Assembly: GCA_007859835.1 (NCBI GenBank)
Contig: SJPJ01000001.1
Coordinates: forward strand, 6,423,632 to 6,487,631
DNA from: Novipirellula herctigrandis
GTDB lineage: Bacteria > Planctomycetota > Planctomycetia > Pirellulales > Pirellulaceae
DNA length: 64,000 nt
Reading direction: 5' to 3'
Part shown: positions 18,036-27,900 of the stretch, in pieces
How positions within the stretch are numbered: the first letter of the stretch is position 1
Layout of the letters: each line of letters begins with the position of its first letter
Translations under genes and position numbers: made by a program
Notes under the pieces: model-generated
Told to the model about the DNA's origin: nothing
The model's input: only the letters and a program-made list of their open reading frames with translations
The model's database searches: none

Positions 18036-18060
18036 CATTGCCACACAAATGGATCTCTCC

Positions 18061-19092
18061 ATGAAAGCGTTTACGATTGCCGAGCCCGAGGTTCTCTGTT
18101 GCGTCGAAATTCCTGAGCCCACAACGAGTCCAGCCGACGTGTTGTTGAAAGTCCGACGCATCGGCTATTGCGGTTCGGACTTGAACACGTTTCGAGGCGG
18201 CAATCCGGTGGTTAGTTATCCTCGTATTCCTGGGCATGAAATTGCCGCTGAGGTATTGTCGATCGGTTCGGATGTGCCTGCGGGGTTTGCGGTGGGTGAG
18301 ACGGTCACCGTGTTCCCGTATACACAGTGCGGCGAGTGTTCGGCATGTTTGGTGGGACGCCCAAATTGCTGCAAATTCAATCAGACATTAGGCGTCCAAC
18401 GCGACGGTGCGTTGACCGAGACCATTGCGGTTCCGTGGAGAAATGTGATTCAAGCACCCGGTCTCAGTGTGGTTGAGCTTGCCCTGGTCGAGCCTCTTTC
18501 GGTGGGATTTCATGCTGCTGAGCGGGGTCGTGTTACAGCGGATGATACGGTTTGTGTCATCGGTTGTGGCATGATCGGATTGGGGGCGATCGCCGGCGCA
18601 GCATTGAATGCCGGTGCACGGGTGATTGCTGTGGATGTTGCCGACAATAAACTCGTCCTCGCCACGAAAGCCGGAGCCAGCCATACCGTGAACTCGGCGA
18701 ACGAGGATTTGCATACACGGTTGATGGAACTGACCGGTGGTCATGGCCCGGATGTCATGATCGAAGCGGTGGGAATGGACACCACGTTTCGGGCGTGCAT
18801 CGACGAGGTCTGTTTCGCAGGCCGAGTGGTCTACATCGGGTATGCGAAGCGACCGGTCAGCTACGAAACGAAATACTTTGTGATGAAAGAGATCGACATT
18901 TTGGGTTCTCGCAACGCCACGCGTGAGAATTTTCAATCCGTTATCGAGACTCTCCGGTCTGGACGTTATCCGGTCCAAGGCACGATCACTCAGTCAGTAC
19001 CATTCGCCGAAGCTGGCAAAGCGATGCAGCGGTGGGCGAACGATCCAAGCAGAGTAACCAAAATCCAAATTGAAGTGGATGCAAAAGCATGA
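18061..19092 (+). CDS. Zinc-dependent alcohol/polyol dehydrogenase (MDR family)
   Basis: A cytoplasmic NAD(P)-dependent medium-chain dehydrogenase of 343 residues from ATG 18061 ([10 protein letters not shown]). Other ATGs at 18049 and 18019 are possible; the last would overlap the previous gene. Catalytic zinc ligands lie in [10 protein letters not shown] and GHEIAAE, the four structural zinc Cys in [15 protein letters not shown], and the Rossmann loop in [10 protein letters not shown]. It resembles sorbitol, threonine and galactitol dehydrogenases and the L-fuconate/galactonate oxidoreductases of sugar clusters. It probably oxidises a hydroxyl of a sugar acid or keto-deoxy acid. The following SDR overlaps it by 4 bp, so they are translated together. 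Confidence 0.9.
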   Translation: MKAFTIAEPEVLCCVEIPEPTTSPADVLLKVRRIGYCGSDLNTFRGGNPVVSYPRIPGHEIAAEVLSIGSDVPAGFAVGETVTVFPYTQCGECSACLVGRPNCCKFNQTLGVQRDGALTETIAVPWRNVIQAPGLSVVELALVEPLSVGFHAAERGRVTADDTVCVIGCGMIGLGAIAGAALNAGARVIAVDVADNKLVLATKAGASHTVNSANEDLHTRLMELTGGHGPDVMIEAVGMDTTFRACIDEVCFAGRVVYIGYAKRPVSYETKYFVMKEIDILGSRNATRENFQSVIETLRSGRYPVQGTITQSVPFAEAGKAMQRWANDPSRVTKIQIEVDAKA

Positions 19093-19865
19093 CCAACTCA
19101 ACGGTTCCAAATCCATTTGCTTTAACTAACGAGACGGCGCTCATTACGGGTGGAGGTAGTGGGTTGGGGTACGGTATCGCCAGTTGTTTGGTTAAGGCTG
19201 GCGCGAAAGTCGTGCTGGTCGGTCGTCGCGAATCGGTTCTGTCTGCAGCAGCGGAAGAGTTGGGGTCGCAAGCCAGCTATGTTACGCATGATATCACCGA
19301 AATGGAGCGAGCAGCGGAGTTGGTTGAAAGGTCAGCCGAAGCGGCCGAGAGTTCTGTTTCGATCTTAATCAACAACGCCGGAGTTCATTTGAAGAAATGG
19401 GCCGTTGACACATCGCCTCACGAATTCAACACGGTGCTGCAAACGCACGTGGTTGCTGCTCACGCACTGACGCAAGCGGTGTTGCCGGGGATGCTCGAGC
19501 GACGACATGGTAATGTTCTTTTCACCGCTTCGATGACATCGTTCATTGGAATGTCACAAGTCGTCGCCTACTCGGCTGCGAAATCTGCTTACGTTGGCAT
19601 GGTACGCAGTTTGACGACGGAAGTCGCCGACAAGGGCGTCCGTGTCAACGCAATTGCCCCGGGATGGATCGAGTCGCCAATGCTTGAGCAAGCCTTGCAA
19701 GGCGATCCCGACCGGAAAGCGCGGATTCTACAACGCACGCCCATGACCAAATTTGGCCAGCAGGAAGATGTTGGCTGGGCCGTCGTTTACCTTTGTTCGC
19801 CTGCTGCGAAATTCTTGAGCGGCGTTGTGCTGCCGGTCGATGGTGGGGCGTGCGTCGGTTTCTGA
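19089..19865 (+). CDS. Short-chain dehydrogenase/reductase (SDR)
   Basis: A 258-residue classical SDR. The cofactor loop [10 protein letters not shown] is at about residue 20, NNAG at about 95, and the catalytic Ser-Tyr-Lys in TASMTSFIG and YSAAKSAY (about 145-165). Length and C-terminus ([13 protein letters not shown]) are standard. In L-fucose and related routes SDRs act as fucose dehydrogenase or as 2-keto-3-deoxy-fuconate 4-dehydrogenase, and either would fit here. The start overlaps the Zn-dehydrogenase stop (ATGA at 19089-19092). Confidence 0.92.
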   Translation: MTNSTVPNPFALTNETALITGGGSGLGYGIASCLVKAGAKVVLVGRRESVLSAAAEELGSQASYVTHDITEMERAAELVERSAEAAESSVSILINNAGVHLKKWAVDTSPHEFNTVLQTHVVAAHALTQAVLPGMLERRHGNVLFTASMTSFIGMSQVVAYSAAKSAYVGMVRSLTTEVADKGVRVNAIAPGWIESPMLEQALQGDPDRKARILQRTPMTKFGQQEDVGWAVVYLCSPAAKFLSGVVLPVDGGACVGF

Positions 19866-19922
19866 AATTGCTTGGGAAGCAATTGTTCTTAATGTTACAA
19901 ATCGTCTTTGCGAGATTCCAAA

Positions 19923-21509
19923 ATGTTATCATCACGTTTACTACTCATTCTTGTATTGTTGGGTTGCAACCTTTGCAGTTCATCAATGGTCATTGCGGAC
20001 GAACGCGATTGGTCCGAGTATCCGATGCAAGAAGGTACCTTTGACCGATCCTGGGATTCACTGGGAACCTATCAAGTGCCTAGCTGGTTCAAAGATGCCA
20101 AGTTAGGGATTTGGGCGATTATTGGTCCTCAGTGTGTGCCGATGCAGGGCGATTGGTACGCTCGGCATATGTATGTCGAAGGACATCGGCAGTACGAGCA
20201 TCACGTGAAGACTTACGGTCATCCTTCCAAGTTTGGCTACAAAGATCTCATTGAACAGTTCGACCCAGAGAAGCTCGACTTCGATAAATTGGTTGGCTTG
20301 TATAAACAAGCGGGCGCAAAATACGCGGTTATCCTAGCCGTTCATCACGACAACTTTGACCTCTGGGACTCGAAATATCACGCCTGGAATTCGGTCAACA
20401 TGGGCCCGAAGCGAGATCTCGTCGGCGAGTTCCGTGATGCGGCAAAAAAGCATGGCGTGCGATTCGGTGTGACCACTCACTTAGCACGCAGTTTTAGTTG
20501 GTTGCAGACGAGCCACGGAGCGGACACGAAAGGGCCCTTCGCTGGCATTTCGTACGACGGAGCTAATCCGAAATATCAGTCGTTGTACCATTCGCCTTCT
20601 ACCGATTCGCCACGATATCCCAGTAATCCACCCGAACAATGGCAGCACCAGTGGTACTCGCGGGTCAAGGATCTGATTGATCAATATCGTCCTGACTTAA
20701 TGTACTTTGATGGCGGCTATCCCTTTGACGACGGCAGTGTTGGAAGACAACTTGTCGCTCATTACTACAACATCAATACGGCATGGCATGATGGACAAAA
20801 CGACGCGGCCATGTGTATCAAAAATAATCCGCCTGAACATGGAGCGTTTCGTGATGGCACCTGTGTGCGAGATATCGAACGCGGCAAGACTGCTGAGATT
20901 GCCGATCAAACGTGGCAGACGGATACTTGCATCGGCGGTTGGTATTACCGTGTGGGCACGCGATACAAGACCGTCCCGGATATCGTTCGCATGTTGATCG
21001 ATATTGTAAGTAAGAACGGAAACTTGTTGCTGAACATCCCCTTGCATCCGGATGGCACGATCGACGAACAAGAAGAAGCCATCTTGGTTGGCCTCGGAAA
21101 GTGGATGGCGGTCAATGGTGCGGGCTTATATGAGACGCGTCCATGGTTGGTGTACGGCGAAGGGCCATCTTTGGAAAAAAAGGGAGAAGCTGGGCGTCAT
21201 GGTGGTGTCAAGGATATTGAATCGTTTGTGCCGGGCGACTTGCGTTTTGTCACCAAAGGGGACGACGAACTTTTCGCTTTCCTGATGGCTTGGCCGCCAC
21301 AGGGACAGCTCACGATCCGATCCTTGGTACCAAGCCAAGAGGGTGATGCGAAGATCGAGTCTGTGGAAATGTTAGGTGTAGAGGCGGCGTTGACATTCCA
21401 ACAGACGCCCGATGGGTTGGTCATCGAGCTTCCCGAATACAAACCGTGCGAGCATGCGTGGACGCTGCGCATCAATGGTCGCTCGCTGCGGAAGTTTACG
21501 CCCCGGTGA
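19923..21509 (+). CDS. GH29-type alpha-L-fucosidase, exported
   Basis: A 528-residue glycosidase releasing L-fucose from oligo- or polysaccharides. ATG 19923 is chosen over a TTG at 19908. It has a leader MLSSRLLLILVLLGCNLCSSS, either a lipoprotein signal (LLGC) or a Sec signal. GH29 features: WFKDAKLGIWAIIGPQ, AVHHDNFDLWDSKYHAWNS with the conserved HHDGF-like motif (HHDNF here), and DLMYFDGGYPF holding the nucleophile Asp. A C-terminal beta-sandwich follows from about residue 420. It lies 58 bp after the SDR in the same direction, which is the best evidence that this half of the block handles fucose. Confidence 0.93.
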   Translation: MLSSRLLLILVLLGCNLCSSSMVIADERDWSEYPMQEGTFDRSWDSLGTYQVPSWFKDAKLGIWAIIGPQCVPMQGDWYARHMYVEGHRQYEHHVKTYGHPSKFGYKDLIEQFDPEKLDFDKLVGLYKQAGAKYAVILAVHHDNFDLWDSKYHAWNSVNMGPKRDLVGEFRDAAKKHGVRFGVTTHLARSFSWLQTSHGADTKGPFAGISYDGANPKYQSLYHSPSTDSPRYPSNPPEQWQHQWYSRVKDLIDQYRPDLMYFDGGYPFDDGSVGRQLVAHYYNINTAWHDGQNDAAMCIKNNPPEHGAFRDGTCVRDIERGKTAEIADQTWQTDTCIGGWYYRVGTRYKTVPDIVRMLIDIVSKNGNLLLNIPLHPDGTIDEQEEAILVGLGKWMAVNGAGLYETRPWLVYGEGPSLEKKGEAGRHGGVKDIESFVPGDLRFVTKGDDELFAFLMAWPPQGQLTIRSLVPSQEGDAKIESVEMLGVEAALTFQQTPDGLVIELPEYKPCEHAWTLRINGRSLRKFTPR

Positions 21510-21680
21510 CTCGGCGATGTGCACAAGCCGATCCGAATATGTCGCACAAAACGTGACCTCTGTAACCTCTTAAATGAAAAACGGGGCCGAGTTGCCAAAG
21601 TTAGCATTGTATGCCGAGTCATTAATAAAACTTGGGTCTCTGCAATTTGAACTTGGTGTTTTCAATGAAGGCCTTTTGAA

Positions 21681-23093
21681 ATGTGTGGCGAACTGATGCG
21701 AAATCAATCTGATGGTTCCATGTTATACCTCTGGTTCGTCTGTCTTGTGGCGGCGTGCGGTGGGTTGCTTTTTGGGTATGACGCAGTTGTCGTCTCGGGC
21801 ACGAATACTCAGGTTGAGGCACAGTTTGATTTTAGTAAAGCACAGCTTGGTTTTTATGTCAGTTGTGTCCTTTGGGGCTGTGCGGTTGGCTCAGGCTTGG
21901 CCGGCCCGATTGCGGATGCGCTCGGACGCAAGAAGACCCTGATGATCGCGGCGATCATGATTTTTGCGTCAGCCACTTGGAGTGCGATGGCTGCCAGTCC
22001 AATCCACTTGATTGGAGCGAGGCTGCTAGGCGGCTTGGGGATCGGGGCCGCAACGATGGTCTGTCCGCTCTACATCTCCGAAATCTCACCGGAGAAACAT
22101 CGCGGTCGTATGGTGACCTTGTTTCAGTTTACGATCACGATCGGAATTGTGATGTGTGTCTTCGCAAACTGGGGCATCTTTCGATTCTCAGAAGCCAACG
22201 CGGATTCCCGTACGCTGTCTGAATTTTGGATGTGGTTTGCCGTCAAAGAAAACTGGCGTGCCATGTTTGCGGCTGAGGCACTCCCTGGAATCCTTTTCCT
22301 CGTTTGCGCGTTTTTTATCCCGGAAAGCCCTCGGTGGCTGGTCAAAAAACAGCGTGCAGAAGAGGCCGAAATCATCCTTCGACGCGTCAATGGGATTAAA
22401 AAGGCAAGGTCGATACGTTCTGAGATCGAAGAGACAATCCGAGAAGAGGGGGATGTTCGGTTCAATGATTTGTTTACTCGGCGTCTGCGACATCCGTTGT
22501 TGTTGGCTGTATTGATTTGCGTGCTTTCGGAAGCCTGTGGTGTTTCCGTGGTGTTCTATTATGGCCCGCAAATTTTTGAAGCCGCAGGATTCGGCCTCGG
22601 CGGTTCTCTCGGCGGATTTGCCACCATTGCCATCGTCAATTTGATTGCGACGATTTTTGCGCTCGTTTATGTTGACTCCGCAGGTCGTCGCAAACTATTG
22701 ACGATCGGCACGATTGGATCGTTGCTGTCCCATCTCGTAATCGGCACACTATTTATGAAAGACGTCACGGGCTGGCCGATCGTTTTGGCCATCAACGCGT
22801 TTGTTGCGTTCTTTGCCTGTGCACTCGGACCTGTGAAATTCGTCGTGGTCTCTGAGATTTTTCCCAACCGAATTCGTGGCAAGGCAATTGCTTTGGCAAC
22901 GGTTTGTATCTGGATGACAAGTGCTGCTGTTGCCCAACTATTCCCGATCATGCAACAGACGATGCCAACCGGAATCATCTTCTTTGCATTCGCAGCGGAA
23001 TTGGTGCTGCTGTTGTTGATGATCAAATTCCTCATGCCCGAGACCAAGGGCCGCACCATCGAAGAGATTGAACGTTCGTGGCTTAGTCACTAA
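21681..23093 (+). CDS. MFS sugar porter (SP family)
   Basis: A 470-residue inner-membrane transporter with about twelve hydrophobic segments. It has the sugar-porter signatures [14 protein letters not shown] in helix 1, DALGRKKTL between helices 2 and 3, [17 protein letters not shown] after helix 4, [10 protein letters not shown] before the central loop, and [12 protein letters not shown] at the end. It probably imports L-fucose or a related monosaccharide with protons. AAGG precedes ATG 21681 by 9 nt. It is the last gene of the plus-strand catabolic block, 171 bp after the fucosidase. Confidence 0.93.
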   Translation: MCGELMRNQSDGSMLYLWFVCLVAACGGLLFGYDAVVVSGTNTQVEAQFDFSKAQLGFYVSCVLWGCAVGSGLAGPIADALGRKKTLMIAAIMIFASATWSAMAASPIHLIGARLLGGLGIGAATMVCPLYISEISPEKHRGRMVTLFQFTITIGIVMCVFANWGIFRFSEANADSRTLSEFWMWFAVKENWRAMFAAEALPGILFLVCAFFIPESPRWLVKKQRAEEAEIILRRVNGIKKARSIRSEIEETIREEGDVRFNDLFTRRLRHPLLLAVLICVLSEACGVSVVFYYGPQIFEAAGFGLGGSLGGFATIAIVNLIATIFALVYVDSAGRRKLLTIGTIGSLLSHLVIGTLFMKDVTGWPIVLAINAFVAFFACALGPVKFVVVSEIFPNRIRGKAIALATVCIWMTSAAVAQLFPIMQQTMPTGIIFFAFAAELVLLLLMIKFLMPETKGRTIEEIERSWLSH

Positions 23094-23305
23094 AGCCAAC
23101 GTCCTAGGACGTGTTCCGACTCAATGAGTCAGAAGGCAAGTTCGTTGTTACTCGTTGCCGCGAGTGCTTCCGGGGGCTAAGGGGCTGAACAAGACGCAAA
23201 GCGAAAAGAATGCAACAATCGCTGAGCTGCTCAATGGAATTGGCTCGACAGCAGGTATGACTGGCAAAGGGTTGCTTAACTGACCCAACACCACCAATGA
23301 TTGAC

Positions 23306-24289
23306 TCAATATTCGGAACTTCCGGCGTCCTTTCTTAAGGTTCGCGAAAGAGAAGGCCAGAGAAGTCCGATGGCAAAAACGGCCCAAATCGCCCAGGATG
23401 CTAATTCGGGCGCGACAGGATCGTTGCCCGATACGGTGGACGTGATCCAGGACGCATAGGAAGAAACTCGCGTTGAAGCAGCAATGTCACCATAGTCCGC
23501 GTCCAAGTCCTCGTCGACGCTGGCGATGAATGAGTGGACGCCGGCGACCACTTCACCGGAGCCAAAGTCCATGAACACGGCGCCGCCACTGTCCCCACCA
23601 GCTATCAAGTATTCAAGATCAAGTTGCGTCGCGGATCCCGCCCAATTGTCGCCAGCTGATCCACTATCGAAATCTTCGAACAAGACTTTGTCGTTATAGC
23701 CCTGCACTGAACTGCCATCGATGTCGACGACGTTATTGCCCGCCCGTTTTGTGCCAGCTGGAGCATTGACGCCGGTCAGGCCCGTGCCCGTCACACCGTA
23801 ACCGACGTGGGTTGCCGTTTTTCCGACTTCCGATGTATTGGTATTGATGATTGCCGGAGCTACCGTGTACTCGTTGGTTGTCAGTCGCAATAGTGCAATG
23901 TCGGTTCCATCGGACAATTCGCCCGTCCAGCCAGGATTGACGAAGCGTTCTGCGCCAACATGGACGCCCCCCCCGCTATCGCTCAGGTCAAACGTCCAGT
24001 CGCTGGGCGATAGCCCCACTGCATCGAGGCAATGGCCAGCCGTGAGGATCCAGTTTTCATCAATCAACGTGGCCGAGCAAATATAGGAGCTCCACGTCAG
24101 GGCGCCCACTGCAGGATAGCTGGCCGCCAAACTTGTATAGCTCGAATCGGCGCGGTCATGGCGGATTGTTCCACCCATCGCAGGTTCAATGGAGCATGCC
24201 CCGAGTAGGGCGATGCAGCAATAGACGACCACGCGTTCAAAAGAAAAACAGAGGTATCGCATGTCATCACCGTGCTCTGATTTGTTCAT
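23306..24289 (-). CDS. Trypsin-like serine protease with PEP-CTERM-like tail
   Basis: An exported protease of 327 residues from ATG 24289, or 318 from ATG 24262, which has GGTGA upstream. A leader with LLGACS precedes the chymotrypsin-fold domain. The triad is visible: His in LTAGHCLDAV, Asp in GTDIALLRL and Ser in GGDSGGAVFM. The tail reads PELASW, a hydrophobic segment, then SRTLRK, like a PEP-CTERM sorting signal but with PEL for PEP and an extra acidic end (DAGSSEY). It lies 14-41 bp after EpsI and the exosortase on the same strand, so it is probably a client or processing partner of that exosortase. Confidence 0.88.
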   Translation of the reverse strand: MNKSEHGDDMRYLCFSFERVVVYCCIALLGACSIEPAMGGTIRHDRADSSYTSLAASYPAVGALTWSSYICSATLIDENWILTAGHCLDAVGLSPSDWTFDLSDSGGGVHVGAERFVNPGWTGELSDGTDIALLRLTTNEYTVAPAIINTNTSEVGKTATHVGYGVTGTGLTGVNAPAGTKRAGNNVVDIDGSSVQGYNDKVLFEDFDSGSAGDNWAGSATQLDLEYLIAGGDSGGAVFMDFGSGEVVAGVHSFIASVDEDLDADYGDIAASTRVSSYASWITSTVSGNDPVAPELASWAIWAVFAIGLLWPSLSRTLRKDAGSSEY

Positions 24290-24303
24290 AGCATCAGACT
24301 CAA

Positions 24304-24966
24304 TCAACGAGAAGTAGGTATGGGGGTGGGAAGTGAGGTGGTTCGCAGATGCAATTCGTCCGTGATATCCACGGTCAATTGTACGAATCGTTGCATCGCG
24401 TTTTGCGCGTCTCGTGCCATACCACTGGGGTGCCTCATGGATATCTGTAAACGCTGTAAAGCGGGGTAGCGGGCAAGTTGGATTTTCGGAACACGTGGCG
24501 CCCGCCAGCAGTCTCCATCGTGCCACGCATATGCGATGGTCATCGCGGGTCGCTCGATTTGACGTGGTTCGAGCGTTTGGAAACGAAACTTGTCATCACG
24601 ACCCGGCACCGTCCAACGAACGGCGTCGCTGTGCGAGCAAAATTCGTTTCTTGCGTAACATACTTCCGGCTGGTGGCTAGCCAAACGCCCGCTGGGACCC
24701 GCTATCAAGGTGACAACCATAATTTCTTTTGTGTCGCAGCGTTGGTAGACTCGTTGCCAGTGATCGCTTGCGTGGAGGATTTTTAATTCGCTCTCTTGTA
24801 GCTTCAATTGTTCTAGCTGTCTCCATGAGCCAAGAGTCTCTGGCAGGTCGAATGAACATTGCTGTGCCACTTCGGATCGCGAAGCAGGCATGACGAGACA
24901 ACTGGCGACTGCCAAGGAACAGCCCAGCAGAACGACATGAAAACGAGTTGGTGTGCAAGTGGTCAT
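24304..24966 (-). CDS. epsI: Exosortase-associated EpsI-family protein
   Basis: A 220-residue protein with one N-terminal membrane or signal segment (VVLLGCSLAVASCLVM). The family region follows: LPETLGSWRQLEQ, then HASDHWQRVYQR, VTLIAGPSGRLASHQPEVCY with the conserved His-x-Pro-Glu-x-Cys, and IAYAWHDGDCW. EpsI proteins accompany exosortases and are needed in some extracellular-polysaccharide systems, but their chemistry is unknown. The start ATG overlaps the exosortase stop by 4 bp (24963-24966), so translation is coupled. Confidence 0.9.
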   Translation of the reverse strand: MTTCTPTRFHVVLLGCSLAVASCLVMPASRSEVAQQCSFDLPETLGSWRQLEQLKLQESELKILHASDHWQRVYQRCDTKEIMVVTLIAGPSGRLASHQPEVCYARNEFCSHSDAVRWTVPGRDDKFRFQTLEPRQIERPAMTIAYAWHDGDCWRAPRVPKIQLARYPALQRLQISMRHPSGMARDAQNAMQRFVQLTVDITDELHLRTTSLPTPIPTSR

Positions 24967-27900
24967 GCGCCGCTTTCCTCATGAGGGATTGGTTGCGGTG
25001 CAAATGTTTGCTGTAGCGTTGACCAAGCGCGCAGTTCACTGGTGTTGAGCAAGTCGAGTCGAATTTGGCCCGCTCTTGCCAATTCTAAATATTCCTTGGC
25101 CCGGTCACGATCGCCAAGGTCCATGTAGGCAGAGGCTAAATGAAGCTGGGCAATGGGGTCAGCCGAAGAGGAATGCTCCGCCGCCTTGGTTAGCCACGCA
25201 ATGGCGTCCTCTGCACGATTCATTTGCACGAGTATCCAGCCCTTGGTATCAAGGAATTCCGCAATAGGGCCGGTTTGTTTCAATGCATTGTCAATGTGCT
25301 CAATTGCTCCCTCGAAATCGCATCCTTCATCGGCCAACATCATTGCCAAATTGTTTGCCGCAACGACATTCTCTGGCTGCAACGTTACGACGCGGCGAAG
25401 CATCTCCAATGCATTTGATGTGGCTTGGCATTTCGTGTACCACTTTGCTGCAGCGAGGAGCAACGGCACATCGTCGCTGGTTTTCGCAATTTCATCCTGA
25501 ACGATCTGCATGATGGTTGCCTTGGACGCATTCGATAGGGTCGCTGCGCTAATACCCACGATAGCAGCGGTGTGTGCTCGGACGGACGTGTCAACGGACC
25601 ATCGTTCACTAGCGATGAGTTCGACTGCATTGTCCACCTCGCCTTGGCGTGCCAATGCGATCGCCAATGCGGCGACATCGCGAATATCTCCCTTTGCTGC
25701 CGAACGATAGTATTCAATCGCAAGCTTTGGATTGCCTGCGATTTCCCAGGCCTGTGCGAGAACTTCATCGGCAATGGGTGAGTCTTGGCGAACGCGACGT
25801 TGACGTAGTGTAACCTCGTTAATCGCTTCATCCATTCCACGTTTGTCCTTCAATAGGCTGACGTACTCGAGCCATATTTCGGAGTCGTCTCCCTTCTTGA
25901 ACACGGCATTGCGATAGCAGTGTGCCGCCGCATCGGTATTGCCCGCTGTTCGCCAAGCTCGTGCAGCAGCCGTCCATTGGTCCGCGGGTGCGTCGACTTT
26001 TCCAGCCCGATTTTCAAACAGCCTCGCTGCGTCAGCATATCTGCCAAGACGAACCAAGCATTGAGCCTGCAAGGATTCGATGGTCGCCACCCATTCGTTG
26101 GTTGCCTCCGATTTATATAAGTTTCTAGATGCGAGCAGGTGGCAATGTTTGAGCGTCTGCAGTGCCTCTTCGTGCCTTGCCTGACGCATATGCAGTTGCG
26201 ATTGAACAAGGTTAAGTCGTATTTGCATCGTTCGGCTGGGAGTGACAGCCGCGGTGTCGACTTGACGCTCTAACGTCTTTAACAATTCGTCCAACGCTAA
26301 ATGATGCTCGCTACGAATTAGAGCCTCAGCCAATTTGATGCCTAGTTCCAAGGGGCGATCACCTGCCAACCGCCAAGCCCGAAGATAGGCCGTTGTGCAC
26401 GGCAACCATTCGTGTTGCGATTCGCAAACATCTCCTAGCAGAGCAAAGCCACGATGATCGGCTTGATTCACGTCAATGGCTTTCTTAAGAAACGACTTTG
26501 CGTCATCTGGTTTATTACCGACCCAAGCTTCGTTGGCTGATGCCAGATAGATCTCATAAGCCACCTGCTTTGGGCATTCGTCGTCAATGCAGGTCAAAGC
26601 GGTGTCAAGCGAGGCTGTTCCTTTCCCAAATACGTGATTGAAATTCCATCTTTGAAAATGAGCATGCGCCGATCCAACTCGGTTTGCCGACTTCGGGATA
26701 ACCGAACCAATCGCCTTGGTCAATCGACTGTCCACAGAATCAGGATGATGGCAACCGAATTCCGCAACTGCGATCACCAGGCTGTCTCGCCACTTTGACA
26801 CAGGGCCAAAAACTTCAACCGGTTCACTCAATGATTCCATCGAAATTTCCGGCAACCGAGAAGATGCGGAAGGCAGCCGCATACGGACCTCCGCGCACAT
26901 CTGCATCGTGGTCGCATCATGACGATCCATCGAATAGAGACGCTCCGCACTGCGAATCGCTGCGGAGGCCTCGCCCAATTCAAGTGACAAATCCAGATGC
27001 ATTCGCAAAGCGGCCAAATGAAAAGGTGCCCGGTTGAGGAGTGCCTCAAGCTCGAAGAAGACCTGCTCGCGTTCAGCTCGATTTGTTGCGGCCTGACGCG
27101 AAACCCAAGCGTGCCTGTAATTCGCTTCTTCCGGTGATGAATTTAGATACATCAATTCTTGATAGCAGTCCGCAGCGTGAGCCCAATCGGCATTTGCTTC
27201 GTAACGGCGGGCGGTGGTCATCGCTTCCGCCGTGATTCGGTCACGCTCGTACTCGTAGTGCCAGATCAAAGCGAAGGCAAGGACGGTTAAAGCAAACGGC
27301 GCGACTGTAATCTTCGCGAACGGCGTCACCGTGAAGCTCGGTCGATGCCAATCGATAAAATTGTTCTGACTTTCTCTGCCTGATCGATTTAGCCGACGTT
27401 GACCGATTTCCGTTCGCCAAATGTGAATTACGCTGCCAAGCCAGGCCCTGAATGCCAGAAACAGAACTGCTGAAATGGGCAGGACAAGCCAATCGCCAAA
27501 GTCATGAGCCCATGTTGTATAGGATTCAACTCGAAAGCGGTCCATTACAAATGCCATCAGTGTGATGCGGGCTGCGTTCGCCAAAATGGCAGCAGGAATC
27601 ACTTGCAACATCATCAAGCTCAAGTTCAGAGCACGCCCAAGAGTTGCCGTACTACGGTCCACATCACGGTGATTGCAATGGTCCGTACCAGCGCATCGAT
27701 TGTTGGGGCCCCGGCCAAGACTCAGGAAAGTGATGACGTAACTCAGTGCGGCAATCGCGACAGTCATTCGTAATCCGCTGCAATCTGCTGTAATGCCTAC
27801 ATGGCCAGTTGCCATCCTTAGTGTGTAACCATCGGTCACCGCCATGGTTGATGTAAGGCTGAGTAGCACGCAACTGGACCAGGCCGATGCCCACTGTAAA

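Noticed and set aside
24290..24526. Longer start for the serine protease
   Set aside because: It would overlap the EpsI gene on the same strand; Met at 24289 or 24262 gives a normal leader.
25076..27773. Numerous short plus-strand frames opposite the exosortase/TPR gene
   Set aside because: They mirror the codon pattern of a long real gene on the other strand.
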